Numbered from the stretch's first letter, positions 52,001 to 60,701 are shown. The stretch is 64,000 nt of DNA from Actinernus sp. WN-2022 (GCA_030867875.1 JAOWCC010000019.1:31043976-31107975), one strand, 5' to 3'. Numbers and translations are program-made. The notes: generated by a model not told the origin, from the sequence alone.

Positions 52001-55000
52001 TTTTCTTCATATCTAGGGCGGAGTATGCCGCATATTATGTCGTTTGATGAAGCTCTATGGCATTCCGGTCCTTCCCAGGATCCATAATCTCACTAAGGGA
52101 GCGTGGAAACGAGGCTTTTCCAAGATGGCGTCGGTTCGTGAGGGAAAATAATTTTGATTACGTGCTTTCTAACCTAAATGACCAGCTAGTGATAAAACAA
52201 TGCATTGAATACACACATAATTACTCGCTTTTTATTTTAGCAGTCAAAAATACTGTGTTTCTAAGGTCACGTCCCCACGTCCCCGCGTCCCCGTCTCCAC
52301 GTCCCCGCTTCCCCGTCCCCGCGTCCCCGTCCCCGCGTCCCCGTCCCCACGTCCCCGTGTCCCCGTCCATGTTTTACGACCATCCGGCGGTGGCTGGCCT
52401 GCTGGAGTGAAGTTCGAGAGTTCAAATCCGAGGCCAACACTAGCTCAGGGTGCGACGACGACTATATAAGTACGACTTTCCACAATTGAGGAATATAGTA
52501 TTGTACTTTAAAAAACTATTTGAATAAACAAATACTCTTAGTAGCTTGTTCTCATGTCTCTAACATTGTTTGGCAGAATGGGAATCGAACATATCTATTT
52601 TACTGGCGAGCGAGATATTTTGAGTCCAAAAGTCATATTCGCGTAGTCGAATCTGAACTGAGCTCACTAGCTGCCTTGATTTGTGAAATAATCTTGTTTT
52701 TGAACTGCAAACGGTAAGACCTTCAAGTTAACCGTTGGCCCCTTGTTGGCCTGGTCTTTGACGCACGAGTTAACAATTTTCACTAAGATTGCTATTAAAA
52801 TGTTCAACAAACAATAGTAATAAGCGGAGATTTTTATATAATTATTGTACATTAATTTTATTTTTATTTTATCTTGTGTTATGGAGTACCTGTGAACTAG
52901 CCGGAAGCTAAGCGAACATCCATGTTAAATAAAGTATCGTGTAACGACCACAACGCTACTGCCACACCGTGCTTGTCAGTTTTATTCAGAAACGCTCCGT
53001 ACAATTCCGTGATCCGAGAAAGAGAGTTTTCTGACGGTGGAATCACAAGCACTTGACAAATAATATAAACAAAATGGCCGACCATGCGGTCTGGGCACTT
53101 ATCACGTGACGCGCGGATGACCGCTGACCGATTTCGTTGTTACATATCGTATTGTATTGTATATAGTGTGTACAACATGAGCAGGAGTGTTGTATCAGCC
53201 TCAAATCGAATCAAATCAAATATTTTATTTACCCACGGGAGGGTCTATCAGATGCACATATTTACAATAAAATACGGCTAACTGTTTTACATAGACGCCG
53301 TGTATATATAAAAAGATCTGGAATAATAATTACAAGTGTAAAATAGATAAAATTGCACAAAAATAGTCAATCACTTATGATTAACCCTGATGACAGATTG
53401 CCTGTTTAGACTTCCTTAATAGAGACTTGAAAGAGCAGAGCGATTTTGCTAGTCGCATCTCCTCAGCCTCAGGTAAACTATTCCACACGGAAGCTCCACT
53501 ATACCTAAGGCTTTTTTAAAGTAATTATTTCTTGGAGCAGGCAAAGCAAGTTTGGCTGACATTGTATTCTGTGGTGTTAACTATGTCAGCCAAATCGACA
53601 AATTGTGCTCTAATATATTCAGGAAATAAGACATTTAGGATTTTATACATTGCGATACATTACAGCTCACTCTGCCTTTCTCTTACGCTCATCCAGTAGT
53701 AAAGAGCTGCTACTAAAACTAAACTGGAATCATTTCGAGATCCAGTTATAATCAGTGCCGCTCTGTTCTGTAATTTTTGAAGCTTGTCCATCAGCTCTTT
53801 GTTGGTACTGTCCCAAACGGGCGGAACAATAGTCGGTCGAAGTGTGGCTGAGTTATCGACTGATATATTAATTTTAGAGCATGTTTGAGGACAAAGGGTT
53901 TTACTCTTCTAAGCGCACCAATACAATACAATACAATAACTTTTATTTAAACACGATATACAGTTAAAGCGTCGCCGCTTGTGGGGTCGTGTGTAACATA
54001 AATATAAAAATTATATACATTGAAAACAGTGGCTAAATCATTTAAAAATCATAAAATGTCTAAAAAGTTAAGAATGCTAAAAATGTAACAATATCATAAA
54101 ATGTCTAAAAAGTTAATAATGCTAAAAATGTAACAATATCAATAATATATGTAATCTTTAGTTCCTTTAGTGAGAGTCTGTACTGATGTAAAGTTAAAAT
54201 CTAAGTTATGTAGTGTATCTATCTTTCTAGTCTTATCCATATATGTGTTTGTAGTACATGTTGCTGCGTCAATGTTCTCGGATATGGTGTTCCATATGAT
54301 GACCAATACCAGATGCAATCTTCTTCGTTATGCTGTTCACGTGATCAGCCCACGAAAGATTTTCATCGGCGATAATGACACCGAGTGATTTACAGCTCAC
54401 TACCCTCTTGACTTCACAGTTTGCAATATTTATATTAAATTTGTCTTTGATTGTGGCCAGCCTCCGCCTAGATCCTACTAGCATAAACTCAGTCTTTAAT
54501 TTGCCACATTCAGACTTAATTTGTTTGCCTTAAGCCACTCATGAATGTTTATTAGATCAGCGTTTATCATGCTGTTGATTTTACTATAATCGTCTGACGA
54601 TACAGTAAGATTGGTATCGTCAGCATACATTCGTGGAATAGCAAATTCTAAACAGTTTGGGAGGTCATTTACGTATATTAGAAACAGTAAAGGTCGTAAA
54701 ATACTTCCTGTGCGACGCCGCAATTAAGTGGACGTGGTTTGGAAAGTACTCCGTTGACATAGCATTGCTGAGAACGACTGATGTGATACTGAAGAATTTC
54801 GTGATTGACGGTATCAAATGCTTTGGCCAGGTCAATATAGACTATTGCATTAATTAGACCCTGGTCGATGCTAAGGTACCATTCCTTGGTTGCTTCTAGT
54901 AAAGCGCTTAGGGTGGAATGGAGAGATCTAAAGCCAGCTGATTGGCAATGTTATCATCCAGATATTGAAGTACTTGATCATACATAACTCTTTCACACAC

Positions 55001-58000
55001 CTTTGCGATAATAGGTATGACCGAGATTGGCCTGAAGTTATCCATGTCTGATCTTTTCCCTTTTTTTTAAATGGGTGTAACTTTAGCAAATTTCCATTCA
55101 TTAGGGAAAATGCCAGTTTCAATTGTTAGATTTATTAGATTTGTCAAAGGGGTAGAAATGATATCTGCAGATAATCTCAAAAGCAAGGCAGATACGCCAT
55201 CTATAGACCCATTCGAAAAATGGCGTCCAATTTAATTAACTATTGTTTAGTACTGACTAGCCTCGCTTACACGGTCAAAAGTTTTTGTGTGTACTGACTA
55301 GCCTCGTGTTCACGTTACCAGGACAATAGCTTTTTAAATTGGACGCCATTTTTCGAATGGGTCTATACCGGTTGCTTTCGAAATGACCAGACTTTGAAGA
55401 AGTTCTAATATTCTTTCATGACTTACTTTCTTTAGCTCAAAAGAGCTTTTGGGATCTTTGACAAAATCTAAGAAATCAGTAGATGAAGATGGAATACTGC
55501 TTGACAATTTAGTCCCTATCACAGTAAAGTGCTTGTTTAATTCATCGCAGATCCGTTCAGCCTCAGTAATCTTTTTATCGTTGACATCGACTTCAAGAAT
55601 GGCTGCATTGTTGGATTTACGCGAGGTAAGCTCGTTTATAGTAGACCAGGCACAGGCAGCCCAATCTCAAGATTTGTGTATTTATACGCTTACAAATATC
55701 GCTTGAATAGTTCATATTATAAATCCTTCCAAAACATGCATGTTAGACAAATAAATACACGACTTCATCCTACAATGTTTCAGTTGTGGTTATTTATACC
55801 TCTGAGCTCTTCTAGGGTCGTTTCCGCTGTTTTTTTCGAACCTCTTTCCCTCACCTCCTAATAATAGGAAAAGGCTGGAAACAACCGACAAATATACGAT
55901 GCATAACCTGCAATCTTTGCCACGAAAATCACACTTCGCTCACTCCAAATAACTCCAAACTACAGCAGGCCATAGAATGATAAATGAACTCATCCCTATA
56001 TACACCACTTTTAAGATCCAGCGATACCACAGTCTGGAGAAATCAAACAATTTTGTCGCCCATTTTCGAGTCCTTCGAGGTTGGCAGCCAACGAAGTTGG
56101 ACGCCGGAAGTGCCGGTTAGGACCAACCGTCAAATAGCCTGGAGACCTTACGCAACCAGGACGGCAACGTCTAGGACGACGGCATAAAACAATACCCTTA
56201 ATTACAAAATACAATAACTGCACGTGAACATGCACGCAGTCGACTACATTTCAACCGTTGTCTGGAAAAACACAACGTGAAAACCCCAAAGTTTACGTTT
56301 ACAAGAGAGCGCAAACTTAAGAAAGTAAATCACTCTGTTTTTCGTTCGGCGTGAGCAAAACTTTATGCTTATCATATTTTTCGAAGACCTGGTTGTGAAA
56401 CGTAATTAAAAGTGAATAAAGGAACTAGTAAACACCAGATTTCGGAGAAAACACTTCTCTACCTCCCGTCGTCACTGCCGTCGCCGTCCTGGTTGCGTAA
56501 GGTCCCTATTAAGCTTCGCCAGACCGAGGCTATTTGACGGTTGGTCCTAACCGGTACCGGCACTTCCGGCGTCCAACTTCGTTGGCTGCCAACCTCGAAG
56601 GACTTGAAAATGGGCGACAAATTGTTTTGATTTCTCCAGACTGTGGTATCGCTGGATCTTAAAATTGGGGTAGGGATGAGTTCATTTATCATTCTATGGC
56701 CTGCTGTAGTTTGGAGTTATTTGGAGTGAGCGAAGTGTGATTTTCGTGGCAAAGATTACAGCCTATGCATCGTATATTTGTCGGTTGTTTCCAGCCTTTT
56801 CCTATTATTAGGAGGTGAGGGAAAGAGGTTCGAAAAAAACAGCGGAAACGACCCTAGAAGAGCTCAGAGGTATGAATAACCACAACTGAAACATTGTAGG
56901 ATGAAGTCGTGTATTTATTTGTCTAACATACATGTTTTGGAAGGATGTATAATATGAACTATTCAAGCGATATTTGTAAGCGTATAAATACACAAATCTT
57001 GAGATTGGGCTGCCTGTGGACCAGGTAGAACGCACATCTCCTTTGTTCTTCAACAAGCGCTCATTGTAATGCGAAGCCTTTGTCCGCTTTATTTCTGCAT
57101 TTACTTTGTTACGCAATTTCCTATAACAGTTCCAGTCGTCTATGCTACCTAATTTAATCGCCCTTCGTTTAGAAGCGTCCCGGGAGAGCATGAGCAATTT
57201 CAATTCTTTTGTTATCCACGGGCTTTTTCTGTTACGGACTCGTTTCCTTTTGCTGGGAGCATGTTTGTCAACAATTGCCATGAATTTGTTTTTAAACGAA
57301 AGCCACATATCAGGATTTTCAGTTGCTTTAAGGCGGACCAATGCCATTACATCAATATACTGATCAATCAGCAAGATTCTTAACTGGTCTATGTGTTTAA
57401 CAAGACTATTTATATTGAGTGTGGCACACTTGAAGCCGCGACAAGGAGGAATGAACCTAAATGCATCACAATTAATAGAATCGGAAGCATTCTTCATCTG
57501 GGGCAGCCATCAGTGACTACTTTGACGGATGTGCTTTATAAAATTGACTGCTAATTTACTAGTGCCTACAGTATTTAAATGAAGATAGCCACGATTCAAA
57601 AAAGAAGAATCAATGTTGCTATTATCTATAAAATCGTAACCATTGTTGCTAGCGAAAGATCGAAGATATTTATTAACACTACTTACATTTCCCTTTAAGT
57701 TTTCGAACTTCCGCTCACGAGTAGCAATAGATGAAATTGTTACTTTAGTTGATTCCTGTTCGGCGAGAGATTGTATTTAACAAATAAAGAAGCCTTAGCC
57801 ATGTTTTATACTCTGATAAAACATGGCTTCTTAGCCAATCAGAGCGCGCGTACTATCATATCTATATTATAAAGGCCGATACAACACTAACGCGAATGTT
57901 GTAAACTACTTATCAAATGAAACTATATAACATTAAAAAATATATCATTTTTTATGAACTCTTTAAAAAAAAAAAGAGTTCAGCTCTATAGTGTACTAAT

Positions 58001-60227
58001 GGTCATGTACAGTGTTCACAAAAACAAGTCCCACATTGACCAGACTGGTCTCTGTGCTTTGTTTTTGCTTCATGAGTTATTCATGAATTTGATAATGGTA
58101 GATAGACAGCTTACCCTTGCATCCCCTGGACATCCCAACAGAGTGCATTTCAGTCTTCGAGCGCAGATGTATCACGTCAATCCCGGATATGCAGCCATCT
58201 AGTTCTTCCCCCGTATACACCCTAAATGGCCGAGAGAACGGGCTTCGGAGAGCCGGTAACCGTAGGGTAATAGTCGGCCCGCGATCTACTCGGTACTGGA
58301 ACTCCTCTAAATACCGCTGAATGCTCAGCATGTGTCGTTTTCCGTCACAGAATGTGCCACTGGCTGGAGGCTGGACCATAACAACACCAAGTCCAAGAGA
58401 ACTTTTGAAAAGAAATTCAATACGGCCATTTCGTCTGAGGGCAAGAAGGAAGAACTGATCTGAATTCTGACTTGTTATTTCCAACAGGTGCCCAGAGCAC
58501 GAAAACGCAGAGAAGCGGAGGTAGATATCAGTACCCGGGGATTTGTCGTATACGGGAAACCGTTTGTTTTTTTCTCCATCTGCCGTGCGGAATATCCCCA
58601 GTAGTTCTGAAAAGAAATAAAAATAATAATTCAGTAGTCTTAATCAATGAATCGGCCGAATTTTCAAAGAAGTCTGTTTGAATTCCTGGATTCCTAACAA
58701 ACTGCTGAACACCCTCTATGACGTACTCAATCATGCCATAAATAGAATGTGACGTAACAAATCCTCGCGCATACGCGAGATCGAACATAGGCAGCCCAAG
58801 GATTGGATGCAGCCAAAAGAGGGTTTGTCTTCGGATTTTCCGCTTTTCGCTCAACTGCTAAATTCCCATTTCCAACTATGGTTTAACCGAGTCGTGATCA
58901 CATAGTCCATTACTATTGTTCTTTTTGGTGCCGGGGTCCCGTAAGAATCATGGTTTATCTTTTACGGAAAGGAGGAAGAACCCGCTAATCGTAGGAAACG
59001 AACCATACCTGTGTGATCATGAACTTGCTTTCTTTTAAACGTTCTATGATCTGAGCTTCTGAATCCTGAATTGCTCTTCGTCGACTATCCGTCCCATAGA
59101 AACATGAAGCTCGTATGATCAAATCAAATTATTCAAGTACAATGGGTCTTTTGCAGGAATGCAATCCCGTGGTTGTCGGTACTGGTGGCAAAAATCTGAC
59201 CGCTTCATATATTTAAAGGCACTTGCATGAGATCGATAGTTTTATTAACAAAATATGTCTGTAAAAGCTATTTTCCATCTTCAATCGATTGTCGATATTT
59301 CTAGCTAAAACAGCGTTTTTGAAGATTGTTTGCCATCCAGTACAGCTTTTCCCATGGGATCATGAGGTTATTGAGTGATATATCAGCTGTTCCTGCAAAA
59401 GGTCTATAAAGACACGTACATGACAAATAACTATTTATAAATAAATTAAACGAGCTGATGTGAGGTGTGTGCAGCAGCTAAAGTAGCAGAAGGCTTTCGA
59501 GGTGGTTGCTGTAACGGTACACATATAAATAAACTGAGCTCAGTTATTCATCAGTACAATACTCCAGTTCCCTATTCTAAAATTACCGCTGAATGCAATG
59601 ACTACAGACGCATGTACTCAGGCTAAGCCTCACAATCTTAAATACCAGCGAGAAGGTGCAAAATGCGAAACTACAACAATACGCAGAGTTAATTGTCAAT
59701 AGCCCACCTTCTCGCTGGTAGGCTAAGCCTGAGTACATGCGTCTGTAGTCATTGCATTCAGCAGTAATTTTAGAATAGGAAACTGGAGTATTTCGGTAGA
59801 CTATAGCCGGCCCGTTTGCCTCTCGCCGCCCGTGCCTCCCTCGCTGGTCGCGTTAGGTATTGAAATGATTATGTAAATTTTATAGACCTTATGCAATAAT
59901 ACTGTTTTTATTTCATTGGTCAACAATGATCACATGAGGAGATCAACCTTGTCAGATAAAACAGCATGCAAAAATAAGTAATCCTATGAAATTTGAGCGT
60001 CATAGCGTTCAGTGCTACAGAGTAATTAGAATATAAGAATAATATAAGGAAGAAGAAAAACAAACATTCTTCTCATTGGTCAATCCATCCAAGCGTGGCA
60101 AAAGTGTGATTCAAACTATGTCTACCTGTTTATCTAATAAAACCTCCTTAAGAGAGTACAATTCAGTCTTATAATTAATTACCTGGCTTAGCAACTGTTG
60201 ATGTCGGAGGAGAAGTCGTAGGCATTG
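41651..60227 (-). CDS. Extracellular laminin-G-like / mucin-like / Frizzled-CRD / CUB protein, 5' end missing
   Basis: Nine exons in view, 5' to 3': 60227-60183, 59109-59009, 58854-58713, 58606-58115, 50535-49438, 44244-44158, 43145-42977, 42530-42359, 41755-41651. All junctions are GT-AG and phase-consistent, giving 802 residues plus stop after a split first codon. Order: short Pro/Thr linker; an unfamiliar segment of about 80 residues (CFYGTDSRRAIQDSEAQII onward); a laminin-G-like domain; about 230 Thr/Ser/Pro-rich residues suited to O-glycosylation; a Frizzled cysteine-rich domain with all ten cysteines; a linker; a CUB domain with four cysteines; a polar tail. No transmembrane segment is seen, so it is probably secreted unless an N-terminal anchor lies in unseen exons. 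Frizzled CRDs bind Wnt lipid; here that is inference. The first three exons rest on phase and composition only. I know no gene name for this order; MFRP (CUB, LDLa, FZ) is only a partial analogue. Confidence 0.82.
41824..42081. mobile_element. Foldback MITE, 88-bp arms, copy 1
   Basis: tttcgtattcgaaaattacc to cttctgaagttaaacatt on the left is inverted at 41990-42081. The core shares gcgaaactacaacaatac with copy 2 at 59558. Confidence 0.88.
42172..42260. repeat. Perfect-stem hairpin
   Basis: gtatgctcgacgaaatcg and its complement abut at 42219-42220, with cagacccttctcttg/gggtctgg outside. Confidence 0.85.
42359..42530 (-). CDS. LamG/FZ/CUB gene: CUB domain, second half
   Basis: Reads YDYLVIMDRLYNQVGPRLCG, then NMAVILFNSDKTNSKGGF and YRAH. 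The C-x-YD, LCG and F-SD-GF motifs close the CUB fold. Acceptor tgtgtttag, donor CCAT/gtaagt, phase 0. Confidence 0.92.
42531..42976. other. LamG/FZ/CUB gene intron within the CUB domain
   Basis: No repeat or gene recognised. Confidence 0.6.
42977..43145 (-). CDS. LamG/FZ/CUB gene: CUB domain, first half
   Basis: Reads CGSILTSPTGLIKSPHYPQS, then NSHCRWAIMLP and VIVITLEHVSLEDDRNC: the CGG-type start, SPxYPxxYP and C-W-I pattern of a CUB domain. Acceptor cccgtatag, donor TGCAT/gtgagt, phase 2. Confidence 0.92.
43146..44157. other. LamG/FZ/CUB gene intron before the CUB domain
   Basis: Unassigned to 43800, then the 80-bp tandem array. Confidence 0.65.
43808..44137. repeat. 80-bp tandem array
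   Basis: Four units with gtagccaattgacagccacc, gaatactgactccatata, cacatgcgcaagccatgaca and tagcccctttaactg; starts at about 43821, 43899, 43979 and 44059. It lies 20 bases past a splice donor. Confidence 0.93.
44158..44244 (-). CDS. LamG/FZ/CUB gene: linker exon between Frizzled and CUB domains
   Basis: 87 bases, phase 1-1, reading VPMRNTAVRVPSSPFSI and TMATEGPLKEN. Acceptor ttttgacaag, donor AAAACT/gtaagt. It joins the preceding ACA-G and the following AT-TGT to give Gly and Tyr exactly at the CUB start. Confidence 0.8.
44960..45438 (+). pseudogene. LINE 3' fragment inserted in a MITE
   Basis: Reads HITPILKELNWLPVDKLVYF, LAFKCMTDSAPGYLISKF and ISGRETRNSQLL, then a frame break; ends with AATAAAG and a (TATGAAG)n tail at 45418-45438. 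Confidence 0.85.
45559..45673. repeat. Inverted repeat
   Basis: aagtccgaagactacagcaa with agctgatgcggtgtg is mirrored by cacaccgtatcagctttcct and gtagtctttggactt. Confidence 0.75.
46056..46230. mobile_element. Poly-C tipped repeat, cut by a LINE
   Basis: Thirty-seven C, then gaggctccgccccgaggtcc and cccttttatataccat, as in the element at 32630. The cccctacccttttctatacc motif near 49160 looks like its continuation beyond the LINE. Confidence 0.7.
46235..49028 (+). mobile_element. LINE with intact 848-codon reverse transcriptase frame, 5'-truncated endonuclease
   Basis: An open frame at 46243-48789 starts inside the AP-endonuclease: TVIMTGDLNLNRLKPES, IDVILTNQPELFFDCG and ISDHALVYG (GD-N and SDH motifs present, N-terminal half missing). 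RT: STGWDGIPPKAFKLGA, FRPITVQVTINKIFEQIL, STDMSKAFDSLYHPLILAKF, SRGCPQGSAFGPLIW and LNMYADDHQFYAAG. The catalytic YADD is intact and there are no stops. 3' UTR to an (ATT)n tail at 48998-49028. Antisense to the host gene. A recent copy; not self-sufficient as seen. Confidence 0.95.
49190..49331. repeat. 36-bp tandem array
   Basis: Four copies of ggtgctagcccctcccac then rttgtgtgattgacg, starting at 49190, 49226, 49262 and 49298. It lies near the Frizzled exon donor. Confidence 0.95.
49438..50535 (-). CDS. LamG/FZ/CUB gene: mucin-like stretch plus Frizzled CRD exon
   Basis: A single 1098-base exon, phase 1-1, 365 whole codons. The first two thirds are Thr/Ser/Pro repeats (TTPSLTVTLPATSTKSEK and similar). 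The Frizzled cysteine-rich domain spans about 49834-49499: CEPVQSRMCLGLGYNSTRVP, then GHTSQRQAEKRL, ANCSSSLKTLLC, LPPC, PPCRRLCEKSRDEC, FDWPEVLNCEEFP and a last Cys. All ten canonical cysteines, the LGYN and the PN-GH motif are present. Acceptor tgtttattttag, donor ACCACAG/gtattg. The exon ends 107 bases from a 36-bp tandem array. Confidence 0.93.
50746..50754. repeat. Target-site duplication, left (ggcggtggc)
   Basis: Identical to 52386-52394. Confidence 0.9.
50767..50870. repeat. GGGGACG minisatellite, left arm
   Basis: Irregular 6-7-bp units, all on the G-rich strand; mirrored at 52270-52372. Confidence 0.9.
51834..51855. repeat. Poly-C tract
   Basis: About 22 C, then gcccc, inside the foldback loop. 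Confidence 0.9.
52270..52372. repeat. GGGGACG minisatellite, right arm (C-rich)
   Basis: CGTCCCC units, the complement of the left-arm array, with different unit order. Confidence 0.9.
52386..52394. repeat. Target-site duplication, right (ggcggtggc)
   Basis: Identical to 50746-50754. Confidence 0.9.
53925..54301 (-). mobile_element. Short 5'-truncated LINE copy inside the LINE, 8-bp duplication
   Basis: Flanked by accaatac at 53917-53924 and 54302-54309. On the minus strand it reads ISENIDAATCTTNTYMDKTR at its start and ends with AATAAAAG and (TATTG)n. A 54-bp direct repeat (aaaatgtctaaaaagtta) lies inside. Confidence 0.88.
55203..55366. mobile_element. Palindromic MITE with TA duplication inside the LINE
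   Basis: tagacccattcgaaaaatgg and ccatttttcgaatgggtcta form 33-bp ends; TA on each side. Removing it with one TA restores the KATG-x-DG reading of the LINE. Tc1/mariner-type by duplication. Confidence 0.88.
55651..57018. mobile_element. Foldback element with about 550-bp arms and 7-bp duplication inside the LINE
   Basis: Starts cacaggcagcccaatctcaa and ends with its complement. Arms about 55651-56190 and 56463-57018. The heptamer gaccagg flanks it at 55644-55650 and 57019-57025. Seven-base duplications with long arms recall Galileo-type P-superfamily elements; inference. No transposase in the 270-base loop. Confidence 0.9.
57788..57833. repeat. Hairpin
   Basis: agaagccttagccatgtttt and aaaacatggcttctta around tatactctgat. 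Confidence 0.85.
58115..58606 (-). CDS. LamG/FZ/CUB gene: laminin-G-like domain exon
   Basis: A 492-base exon, phase 1-1. It reads LLGIFRTADGEKNKRF, then FFLLALRRNGRIEFLF, GTFCDGKRHMLSIQRY, FRVYTGEELDGCISG and MSRGCK. These are hallmarks of a laminin-G sandwich: Phe-rich strands, the CDGKRH turn, and the closing cysteine pair. Acceptor atttcttttcag is strong; donor AAGG/gtaagc joins directly to the TG of the mucin/Frizzled exon to make Val. Confidence 0.82.
58713..58854 (-). CDS. LamG/FZ/CUB gene: exon before the laminin-G domain
   Basis: Acceptor atttagcag; reads LSEKRKIRRQTLFWLHPILG and continues through FDLAYARGF to MIEYVIE. Donor GAGG/gtgttc is the only one nearby giving the phase 1 that the next exon needs. 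The frame stays open past the donor, so the end could be misplaced. Confidence 0.6.
59009..59109 (-). CDS. LamG/FZ/CUB gene: exon upstream of the laminin-G domain
   Basis: Open frame of 33 codons, SCFYGTDSRRAIQDSEAQII then ERLKESKFMITQ, donor CACAG/gtatgg, phase 0. Both other frames are closed. The acceptor catacgag has a weak pyrimidine tract. No domain recognised. Confidence 0.6.
59143..59409. mobile_element. MITE, GGTCTTTTGCAGGAATGCAAT family, unbroken copy
   Basis: tgggtcttttgcaggaatgc and cctgcaaaaggtctata at the ends. It starts 34 bases from a proposed exon (59009-59109). Confidence 0.8.
59558..59792. mobile_element. Foldback MITE, copy 2
   Basis: aatactccagttccctattc to caggctaagcct, inverted on the right; same actacagacgcatgta segment and core as copy 1. 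Confidence 0.88.
60183..60227 (-). CDS. LamG/FZ/CUB gene: Pro/Thr linker exon (5'-most seen)
   Basis: A 45-base phase 1-1 exon reading MPTTSPPTSTVAKP between acceptor aatcatag and donor AAGCCAG/gtaatt. Its last G joins the next exon's CT to give Ala. Composition matches the linkers later in the protein. Short, so only moderately secure. Confidence 0.55.
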
Positions 60228-60290
60228 CTATGATTTATTTCAATAGGTACAAAAAAGAAAATTAAATGAATAATACCAAGAAAGCATAAA

Positions 60291-60530
60291 TAAGAGAGGG
60301 AATCTCCGATACACGCGCTTGTGCTATGATAATGTCTAATAAAATCTATTTTTAGTAACCGGAAGCAGCTGAAGCAAAGTGCGCGATCGCGCGACAAATA
60401 TCTCATGGCGGCAAAATATTTTCGCGCCATGAGATTGTTGTCGCGCGCTCGCACACATTGCTTCAGCTGCTTCCGGTTACTAAAAATAGATTTTATTAGA
60501 CTTTATCATCGCACACCTCACCGCACGCTG
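60291..60530. mobile_element. Palindromic MITE, AGAGAGGGAATCT family, copy 2
   Basis: The stem ctaataaaatctatttttag plus taaccggaagcagctgaagc (60336-60378) is mirrored exactly up to 60500. GC-richer core than copy 1, with gcgcgatcgcgcg. Confidence 0.85.
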
Positions 60531-60547
60531 CTTAACAAATAGATTAT

Positions 60548-60701
60548 ATTCTGCCGTGCGTCTGTCTTCTTGTAGATGCACAGATAACGTCATAACGTGA
60601 ACTGAACAAAGAAGTGCAGCACGAGATGCATCAGCGTAACTCATGTTCTCTTCACGTCGTGACGTCATCTGTGCATCAAGAGGACAGGCGCACGGCAGAA
60701 T
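60548..60701. mobile_element. MITE, GATGCACAGATGACG family, copy 2
   Basis: Longer inverted ends: attctgccgtgcgtctgtct and gacaggcgcacggcagaat, containing the same gatgcacagat/atctgtgcatc core. Confidence 0.75.

Larger units (their letters stand above)
50755..52385. mobile_element. Foldback element with GGGGACG-repeat arms and 9-bp target duplication
   Basis: Arms of about 295 bases (50755-51049, 52088-52385) are inverted copies starting GGAT-GTCGTAAAACATGG. Each has a subterminal ggggacg-type minisatellite of about 100 bases, then gaccttagaaacacaa and taaatagcgagtaatt. The 9-mer ggcggtggc flanks it exactly at 50746-50754 and 52386-52394. The loop (about 1 kb) has no transposase; it contains a 22-C tract at 51834. 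Confidence 0.92.
53203..57785 (-). pseudogene. Long CR1-like LINE with three later insertions
   Basis: Minus strand. ORF1 end (57780-57520): SNIDSSFLNRGYLHLNTVGT, resembling the esterase-type ORF1 C-terminus of CR1-like LINEs. ORF2: FKCATLNINSLVKHIDQL (endonuclease start), an internal deletion, then RVRNRKSPWITKELKLLML, VISKATG, FAIPRMYADDTNLTVSS, SLGVIIADENLSWADHV and, after an insertion, ALRRVKPFV with SITQPHFD. Frameshift at the GVAQ-GSIL motif. The 3' end is near 53203 with TTTGA-type units. Insertions: 53925-54301, 55203-55366, 55651-57018; skipping each with one duplication copy makes the LINE frame continue. Confidence 0.9.
50536..58114. other. LamG/FZ/CUB gene 7.6-kb intron
   Basis: Filled by a foldback element and the composite LINE; 52400-53200 contains an unexplained coding-like stretch, and 57790-58114 a short hairpin only. 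Confidence 0.8.
59110..60182. other. LamG/FZ/CUB gene 5' intron
   Basis: Two MITEs (59143, 59558); 59800-60182 is AT-rich and unassigned. Confidence 0.6.

Noticed and set aside
56011..57497. ORFs at 56011-56692 and the 3' half of 56808-57497
   Set aside because: The first are arms of the foldback element; the last fuses LINE coding sequence to the foldback arm past the insertion point.
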